Part shown: positions 28,949 to 64,000 of the stretch, in pieces
Layout: the number at the start of each line of letters is the position of its first letter
Numbering within the stretch: position 1 is the stretch's first letter
Assembly: GCA_030141605.1 (NCBI GenBank)
Contig: JAQGDQ010000207.1
Coordinates: 1-64,000, forward strand
Reading direction: 5' to 3'
DNA length: 64,000 nucleotides
Origin: Tubiluchus corallicola
Taxonomy: Eukaryota; Priapulida; Priapulimorpha; Priapulimorphida; Tubiluchidae
Notes under the pieces: generated by a model
Seen by the model: only the letters and a program-made list of their open reading frames with translations
What the model was told of the DNA's origin: nothing
Database searches by the model: none
Program-made: the position numbers and the translations under genes

Positions 28949-29020
28949 GCGTCGGTGGTATAACGGTCAGCATAGCTGCCTTCCAAGCAGTTGATCCGGG
29001 TTCGACTCCCGGCCGACGCA
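28949..29020 (+). tRNA. tRNA-Gly (anticodon UCC)
   Basis: 72 bases. The acceptor stem GCGTCGG pairs with CCGACGC and is followed by A as discriminator. The D arm contains the A box (TGGTATAACGGTCAGC), the anticodon loop CTTCCAA gives UCC, and the T arm CCGGGTTCGACTCCCGG carries an intact B box. No intron. TTTTT directly after the gene is a pol III terminator. It lies alone in the BCAS3-TBX2/3 intergenic space on the opposite strand. All stems pair, so it looks functional rather than SINE-derived. Confidence 0.96.
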
Positions 29021-29030
29021 TTTTTAATTA
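29021..29030 (+). terminator. Pol III T-run terminator of tRNA-Gly
   Basis: TTTTT begins at the first base after the discriminator position. Confidence 0.85.
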
Positions 29031-29335
29031 TGCTTTTGTGAATATTGAATAAAGACTCGAAATACAGAATTGTTTCAGAATACAGAATACAGATTGTTTC
29101 AAGTTTGATCTTCAGAAATTAACGATGTAATTTTCATTCAACAATTCAGGCAAAAATTAACCAAACTTGATAGGCTTGATGTGTCATTAAATATGGGTTC
29201 GTAAGTTCTTTGTTAATCAGTACACATAGCAGGTAATTTTTGTATGATCATATGATGCTACTGATCATGCTCAATCTGAAGTCTTGATACATTCCTAATA
29301 AGGTAAACATAGTCACATAACCCACACTTCACTTA

Positions 29336-29935
29336 AAGCAAAACCGGACTCAATGTTAAACTGTAAGTCAAAACAATCTACTCTTTAAAATATTGAAACG
29401 AGACATACTATTTTTTCCAAAAAAGATTTGCGTGGAAGAATTACTGCCATCCAAACACAATTTCGCATTTGTGCCACTAGTTCTTTACTGTTACGTGCAT
29501 TTCGCCTTTCGCTAGTTAGACGAGCACTAGTTCCTGCATTTGGGAAACGCATTGCACAAAAACAGGTACTGTACCTCTCAGTTCAGTTGTGTTAGTTTGT
29601 TACGAATTACACACGTTTGATAGCTTGTGCGTGAGCACGGTGGTAAATTTGAGATTTGAATTTTTATCATAAAACTTGCCTAGTTTTAGTACGACACACT
29701 GAAAATCTTACAGTAGCACTGTACTTCAATTTTTGCGCGCGAGATATTTTTGATGTTGAAAATTATGTTAATTTGTGATGTCAGCAATAGTTGGACTCAC
29801 CCGCCGTCAATTTTTTACCTAATATTTAATTATAAGAAATGCTTTTGCAGTATTAATTGTGTTAAAATGTATAATTTTTATCAGACTTGAAAATGGGGTA
29901 GTATGTGAAAAATCATCTTATCTTCCTTAAAATGT
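29336..29935 (+). repeat. Dispersed repeat A, copy 5 (best full-length copy)
   Basis: About 600 bases from AAAGCAAAACCGGACTCAAT to AATCATCTTATCTTCCTT. It serves as the reference for the other copies. Its 3' phrase (ATCCTGTCTTCCTT type) recurs alone near 29970 and 30500. Confidence 0.75.
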
Positions 29936-31500
29936 ACTTTCATTTTTTAAAGGAAACAACATTTTGGCATGAAAAATGATCCTGTCTGCCTTAAAATCTA
30001 CCTTCATTTTTGAAGGAGACAACTTTTTAGCATACCTGATTCAGTAATTAAGCTGACATTATACCTCAAGTATTTATAGCAGCTTTGACATAAAGTACAA
30101 ATTATAATTCAGTAACAAGTAAAGCAGCAAAAACCAGGAAGATGCATGTTTACTGATGACAAAGTTTTATATCCTTTCGACATTTAGTAATACAGGAAGT
30201 GATTTAAACAGGAAAGTGAACTGTGTCTGCATTTATGTGCCTTGCACGACATAACAAAGTGGATTTCCGCCATGAGTTGATCCTAATTCTCTATTTCGTG
30301 GTTTTGAAAAATTGCGCAGCTTATAGCATTTATGAATTATACGAACCAGCAGATATGTTGTCAGTGTGCGATCCAATTATACTGCGATATAATTCTGTCA
30401 TTTTTTGCAATGTTTGATTGCCGCTCGCCATGATTTGCACGGTCGTGGAGCCGTTTTTCTAACCACCCCGTGTTCCGTTATTGACAAAATGTCATCCAGA
30501 CATCCTGTCTTCCTTTAATTGTAGGGACTGCTTGACTGCCCAGAGAATTAACAGAACTAACTTAGTTTTTAGTTATGTAAATAACTACACTGTACCAGCA
30601 GATTCATAGTTTCTGTTACAATTTCTTTAGATGACTTTAGGCATTTATTTTATCCAATTGTTTTCAGCTAATCTCCTCTGACCATCGTTCTGGACGAACA
30701 GAAGAAGGCAATGCAATAAATTCTAAAAGGTTCACAATTTAAATTGTAACGAACAACAAACAAGCAAGTATCTTCCCAAGGAAGCTGATGCAAAGGCCGC
30801 AATGTTGTACATAAATTTGCATGTTAGGATTGTGATGTGTGCTATGTGGTCAGACTAGTTGACACATGAAACTTCGAACAACAGAATACTGATGTAAGAC
30901 AATGCATGAAATTGCGCATAGATGTATGCGAAGTCGTCAAGCAGAAACCTTGCCCAAAGTCAGAAATACTTTTACGATTTTGCGATATATGCATAGAAGT
31001 ATAGATGCCATCCGCAGTTTAGATTACAGTACACACCAATGGAGAATAACTGGTTAAATGTGACAGATGGTTATTAGAAGTTTGAAAAAGCTGAAATTTC
31101 AAGACTACTGTTAACTTGCATTTGTCCTTAAACACTTTTAATTGTATCGTTTCGCCATCGTGCATAATTGAAGCAGAGATTCTTGACCTTTCACGAATAA
31201 TTTCTCAGCACGCCGTTTTTTTCAGACTTTGTGCTTCATTATTCATGAATAGCTTTCACGTTTGTTGCTGATGTTACAACAAAGTTTGCTCAAATGTCAT
31301 TTTTTTTAATAATCCATTGTTGCGCTTTTTAGCCTTTATATGTTGGCAATTAGATGTGGTACATTATTTAATGTTTGTGTCTCGCAATAATTATGACTAC
31401 CTGTTCTGATAAATCATGATCGTGCTGCCGCATTATTGGCAATCCGCACAGACAGAATTTAATAAGCTCTATTAAAGACCTAAAGAGTGAATGCTTTAAT
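29936..31500. other. Intergenic, no gene
   Basis: Only fragments of the repeat A end (near 29970 and 30500) are recognised. Confidence 0.5.
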
Positions 31501-31529
31501 AAGAATTTATCAAAAATTTATACCACGTT

Positions 31530-31770
31530 TTGTTATTGCTGCGTGCGGGCGCCAAGCTGGCGCCAACCGCATCGAATTCCGTGCGTCAAAGAGATGCCGA
31601 CAATGCTCTGACCAATTCCGTAGTAGCGTAAAATCGAAGTGATAGTGAGCGCAACTAAGCCACGTCCAAAGCCATGCCAGGTATGATCGATCGGGTTGAT
31701 GAGCTAGCGAATGCGATAAACCGACAATGCAGAAACTGCCCCGGAGTTCTTTACCTGCCACCGATCAACA
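31530..31770. other. GC-richer unique patch of unknown role
   Basis: CpG content is higher than its surroundings and it includes the perfect inverted repeat GGCGCCAAGCTGGCGCC at about 31549-31565. An 83-codon minus frame crosses it but has no recognisable similarity, so I do not call a gene. It could be a regulatory element or a repeat fragment. Confidence 0.3.
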
Positions 31771-32811
31771 AATATTAGTTCATTGATGTGACATGATCTC
31801 TTTTTCTCTCCGATCCAGATGCACAGCTGACTGAATTAACCCCAAAAAACGTGATGCTGTGCGATTAAATTAAGTAAACTAAACATGTTCGTGCGTGCGG
31901 TTGTGCGAAAAGAGCAAGCTTGCCTTTATTCACCTGCAACCAATAAGATAAAAGAGATGTTGTTTACACACAACAAATACTCTATCTATTATAATCTTCT
32001 TAAGCAGAGCCCAAAGCCGCGACACGGCCTGAGCAGACGTCCAAACAGAAAGTAATTAACGTTAGTGCAAAACTGTTTTAATCCGACACTCACGTCAGCA
32101 GAGCAGTTTAAAATGGATTCCTGCAAATAGAAGAACTTTATTAATTAAAAAGTCAATTAACAGAATCCCTATATTGTAATACAAGTACTGTGAGTCCTAT
32201 GAATCTTTATTACAAAAATACAAGAGTGGAAGCCACCAACACCAAATGCATAACAAGTTATAATAAGCTACAATGATTATAGCTACGTATGCATAGGAAT
32301 GGTTAGACTACATTGTGAATGCTGCTTTAGTCAAAAATAACAAAACCCAATTATGAAAAATATAAGTTTGCAAATATGGGAAACCACAAAGGCCATATTC
32401 ACAGTTACACAAATATAATAAACTTGGTATGTATGTGCAAAATGTAGCCATAGAACAGTTATGTTTATTCCCATAAATTTTAATTGGTATTTCATTTCAA
32501 ATACGTATTTTATGATGTAAAGTAAACACTTAAATAATAATTTGTAAATTAAAAATACACAACGCCATACTAAATTAAAGGTTCAAAATGTATTAAGCCG
32601 CATGCTTTTGTACTGCTTTAATCCAAATGACTGTATGAAAAAGTTTTTATTCTGAAAATTACATTATGCTCACAGAAAGAATCTCAATTATTATTTGCAA
32701 CCAGCAAAAGTGCAACTTTCCGGTCAAAGCTAGAGCCAAAATATATTGGACATTAAGAATGTGTTACAAAAAAAAACACGAGTTGTTGCCCGCCCAAAGG
32801 CAAAAGAATAA
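31771..32811. other. Intergenic, no gene
   Basis: AT-rich; nothing recognised. Confidence 0.5.
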
Positions 32812-32990
32812 TAAACTAGCAAAGGCCCCGCAAAAAATTTTGCGGATAAATACACTTATAATCAATAATACGTGAATATTCTACATAGTCCTCATTTATA
32901 AGGCAAAGCCAGTAGCAGCTTTTACTGAATTAAAGTTATAAGGTTGTAAGCAGAGTATAATGGATGACTTTGCGTCAGCAGTTTATGTGA
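32812..32990 (+). repeat. Dispersed repeat C, copy 1 (truncated)
   Basis: Matches 61968-62150 and the reverse complement of 42.17-42.35 kb: AACTAGCAAAGGCCCCGCAA, then ACTTATAATCAATAATACG, then GCAGAGTATAATGGATGAC. Confidence 0.75.
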
Positions 32991-33847
32991 TATACATACG
33001 CTGTGTTGGACACAGTAACAGATATTACATGCACTTTTGCTCAAAAATTGTTCCAGTGACAGAAATTCTATTGTCCTAACACTTACTATAAGCCTGAGAT
33101 TTTATACTGATGGCATAGCTTAAATTGGTAAGTAAATGATGCAACTAATAGTTAAACTGACAAATAGCAATTCATTGTGATATTTTAATGGCAATTTTAA
33201 GATGAATAAATGCGAAATGAACTAGAAATTCTTATCTCTACAGCAGTGGTTTTCACAGTAGCTACTCCTGGAATGCCAAAAAAGATTAGAGGTGTTTAAT
33301 CCGAATTTTAAATCCTATTTAAGAAGTCAGTGGTCAGACAGAAGGATTAAGGCGCGACGAGCCGACAGTGCTATCAAACACAATGGGACGGGCAAACATG
33401 ACAGCTTAAAAATTCCTAAAGCAGGAAGGATAAGGTCAAGTTGGACAAATAAAAAGCGGATTTGTGATCTCGTGCACGAGTGCCATGTTGGTTTTTATAA
33501 TCCTGCATTAATCAAAATGACATAAATGCAATCAAAAGGCAAATTTACTTACAAACTGAAAATTGTTTTATTAATCATTTTTTCTTACCAAATTTTACAG
33601 CGTTTTTTTGTTGAGGCATTTGTTTTCTTACAGATTTATTATTAGATATGTGCAGCATTAAAAATCAATAAATTAGCAATTACTGCCATGCATAAACAAC
33701 ATCACAAAATACACTCTACTTGATATCAGAATTGTATCACCAATTAATGCAAAAAAGACACCGAACTTCTCAGTAATAAATGACAATGGTTATCGCATTA
33801 ACAACGTACATGGATGTGCCCGAGTTTCTGCTTACATAACTATTGTA
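32991..33847. other. Intergenic, no gene; possible transcription-factor sites at 33.29-33.45 kb
   Basis: A small patch has AGGTGT (T-box half site), TTTAATCCG and AGGATTAAG (Otx/bicoid-type) and AAGGTCAAG (nuclear receptor half site). A 77-codon plus frame here has no similarity I recognise. This is weak. Confidence 0.25.
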
Positions 33848-34359
33848 GTAACTTAATTTAATAGACCAGCTAACAATTTCATAGTAAATTTTTCACTGAG
33901 TTATTAAACAGCTACAACGATGTAAGCAGAAAAGATTACTTACTGACTTTTCCTAAAATTTACCAAGACATGAATGTAACTTAATTTAATGGACCAGTTA
34001 ACAATTTCACGGTAAATTTTTCACTGAGTTATTAAACAGTTACAACAATGTAAGCAGAAAAGATTACTTACTGACCTTTCCTAAAATTTACCAAGACATG
34101 AATGTAACTTAATTTAATAGACCAGCTAACAATTTCATAGTAAATTTTTCACTGAGTTATTAAACAGCTACAACGATGTAAGCAGAAAAGATTACTTACT
34201 GACTTTTCCTAAAATTTACCAAGACATGAATGTAACTTAATTTAATGGACCAGTTAACAATTTCACGGTAAATTTTTCACTGAGATATTAAACAGTTACA
34301 ACAATGTAAGCAGAAAAGATTACTTACTGACCTTTCCTAAAATTTACCAAGACATGAAT
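33848..34359. repeat. 128-bp satellite, four copies in A-B-A-B order
   Basis: Units start at 33848, 33976, 34104 and 34232. Units 1 and 3 are identical as far as I can read; units 2 and 4 differ from each other at one base and from units 1 and 3 at the same seven or so positions (for example AGACCAGCT versus GGACCAGTT). This is a duplicated 256-bp dimer. Confidence 0.97.
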
Positions 34360-36556
34360 GTACAGTGTATGAAATTTTTTAGTATAGCTTAGTTAAGTAA
34401 AATGTCCAGGAAAAAGAGCCTAGCTTTATAAGCACTATACCAGACCAATACAATCAACAAATTTACTAAATGTTGTCAGTTAAAAGTATTTACGAAACTA
34501 AAAACCATTATTTGCATTAATTTCCGTCAACATTACTCGAACGGTGAAGCAAAGATAATCACCCTTGCGCCTGATAAGTCAGAAAAAATAAAACTATAAT
34601 GTTAGCAATGAATAATAAGACCATTACGTAATAATTAATCGCTAAAAGAACACTAAACTCCCTGTATTAATTAAAAACAAAATCAGCAATTATAAAACTT
34701 AATTTCTATTTTGCTGATGTGAAGTGGTCAGAAACAAAAACTAATCAAACTCACAAAAAGCACAACAAAATCTGAATAATTGAGCAATCATTGGAATCAA
34801 AACGAACAACAAACAAAAGCTTTTCCAACGCCAGAAGCCGTAATAAAACAGATGATGCAACAACTGTACTGACACCTTTAATCAATATTCGTTTTTTCTC
34901 TTATATAATGACTATTTTCATACAGCCAAGCTCAGACTAACAAAACAACAATGTCATAAATAATTTTTATTTTTACTTGCATTGTAAGTTATAACCAAAA
35001 CCAGTCAGCATTCAATAGCAAAATGCCACAACGCAATTTAAACGAGAAATAACATGTAACAAGAAAACATTGAAAATAGATTCTATGTTACCGCAGCAGT
35101 GCTGTAGGTATTTCAGAAATGCATTAAAATAAAATTGGAAGCTCTACAATATGCCTCTAGAAACAATAATTACATCCAACATAGTTTGATTGCATAAGCA
35201 AAACAGTCCGGCGAGAATTGCTATATTGATTGTGAAGACAGAAATCTTTGATAGATGCTCTAATTGTGGGGGGGGACAAATACTTTTGTTTAATGCTTAT
35301 TCAACGCATGATTTTAATCGTATTTGACAAGTAGAATTGACTCAATTGTCGTACAGTAAACAGTGCAAAAACTATGCCATCTGTTTAGTACATTCACTCT
35401 TCTGTCAAAGATGCGAACACATCTGTAACAATTTTCCAAAAAAATACAGACAAAGGAAGTTTCAAAATGGCACGGTTGTAGGCTGAAGAGAATGTCGACA
35501 AATATTTCACGAATCCAAAATGATCAAAATAAAACAAAGTGGTTTTAAGATAAACTTCAGGCAATAAGATTATTAACACTGCTTTTGCTTCAAAGCAAAC
35601 CTTGTTAATATTGATACACATGAAACACAGAAAACGCATGATTATTGCTTTTGTTTTTAAACTTGACTATTTCCTTCTAACAAATAATGACGCATTTCTA
35701 ATCAGAATATAAAGAAATGTAGTGAAATGTTTTCAAAATATAAAAATCTACTACTATTGTACACATTGGTAACATTGGTGTTCACACGAACAAATATGGC
35801 ACTTTAAGATGACAGGAAAATTCTACGGGATTTAATAACAGTAGATAAGTAAGCATGAAACATTTACTAGAATTGGCATAATATCACACGAACACATGAA
35901 CACGACACGTTAAAATTAAAATTATGGACATTATTATGTACATTGCATGACTAAAGCGTTATTGGTTAATGGGAGATGTCATCCGCGCGAAGGCAAAATA
36001 CTAAAAAATAATGGAAACGCTTACGACAATGCAGTTAACACCGACGTCGATATAGAAACAGTTTATATGATACACACATACTCACATACATACAATAATA
36101 AATACTAGTGGTATATAAAAAACCGATATACTCATTATTTGGTAGCTATCCAGCAAACGAAAACACGAATTCGGTATAAACAGGTATTATTTACAAGTTG
36201 CCACATTGTACCAGCAATATGAAATCTATAATATTTGGTATAATTGTCTAAAAAATTCAAGCACGTGTTGCTGTAGAGGTGTGTAATGGTATTTGATGTT
36301 CAAAGCTCGAATAAACCAGGTAAAAGTTGATACCTCTAGAAGCAATCAGTGCGCGTTTGAGCATCACAGTATCGTACATCTTTCACGTTTGCGTCAAATT
36401 TATGCGTCAATTTTCGATTCTCGAAAATCGGAAACCTACGCCAAGAAGTGACGCAAAAGCGAACGGTGCATCATGTTAACAAATACATCACTTTGCTATC
36501 TGTATAAATTTGCCTAATATCACATGTGTCGCAAGGATACAGCTGACCGGGAGAAT
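34360..36556. other. Intergenic and probable BCAS3 3' UTR, no gene
   Basis: AT-rich. The right part should hold the BCAS3 3' UTR, but I cannot fix the polyadenylation site. A (G)7 run at about 35270 is the only notable sequence. Confidence 0.5.
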
Positions 36557-63726
<27,170 letters not shown>

Positions 63727-64000
63727 CTGATTTAACAAACAAAATACAAAATCGTTTTATTCAAATTATCCCTACTGTTATTAGCTGCAATTGTCATTAG
63801 CAATAGCATTGCGGTAGCTTTCTAAATTAGCACAATTAGCAATCTCAATTTGAAGTGGTCGCAATAAATTTGCAACATTGTAGCTGCCCTTGATATGATC
63901 GTCACAAGTTTTAGCCATCTGAGAGGCATCACATTTTAGAAAAAATTCTCATTCTCCTCGGAAAATACTGTAGACACTTTCATATTCATGTAGAGGGCAC
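63727..64000. other. BCAS3 intron, right edge
   Basis: 63930-64000 matches the repeat block at 7485-7560. No upstream BCAS3 exon is found before the edge. Confidence 0.55.

Noticed and set aside
31510-31761. 83-codon minus frame (MAGKELRGSF)
   Set aside because: No recognisable domain, no splice partners; kept only as a GC-richer patch.
33848-34359. CRISPR-like array
   Set aside because: Directly adjoining 128-bp units without unique spacers in animal DNA: a satellite.

Overview
This is animal nuclear DNA. It is AT-rich and full of introns, microsatellites and decayed transposons. Two protein-coding genes can be reconstructed exon by exon, both on the minus strand and in tandem. A BCAS3 orthologue (WD40-like/PROPPIN-like phagophore and cytoskeletal protein) runs from the right edge to about 36.56 kb. 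A TBX2/3-subfamily T-box transcription factor starts at about 19.95 kb and leaves the window at the left. Every BCAS3 splice join proposed here (19 exons) is phase-consistent, as are all four T-box exons. I cannot name the species or phylum; the long introns and the TBX2/3 gene say metazoan.

Layout. 1-2.2 kb: 5' half of a LINE lying in a T-box intron (zinc-knuckle ORF1, then the start of an endonuclease ORF2, joined by an ATGA stop/start overlap). 2.2-4.9 kb: three T-box exons. 4.9-19.6 kb: large T-box intron 1, mostly microsatellites, minisatellites and dispersed repeats. 19.6-19.95 kb: first T-box coding exon. 19.95-36.5 kb: intergenic, with a palindrome of two LINE 3' ends, a candidate regulatory patch with CRE and YY1-like motifs, a tRNA-derived SINE broken by a hAT element, another hAT element with a perfect 8-bp target duplication, an intact tRNA-Gly(UCC) on the plus strand, and a 128-bp satellite in dimeric order. 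36.5-63.73 kb: BCAS3, whose introns hold further hAT, Tc1/mariner-like, LINE and unclassified repeats.

How the genes go together. BCAS3 followed by TBX2 in the same orientation is also the arrangement in vertebrates (human 17q23), so this window looks like the invertebrate or outgroup form of an old regulatory block in which BCAS3 introns may carry T-box enhancers. No prokaryotic system, CRISPR array or gene cluster is present. The most notable points are the conserved synteny, a three-residue insertion in the T-box exactly at an exon junction, a tandemly triplicated splice-acceptor segment in front of a BCAS3 exon, a long hairpin inside an intronic hAT element, and several transposon-in-transposon insertions with readable target duplications.
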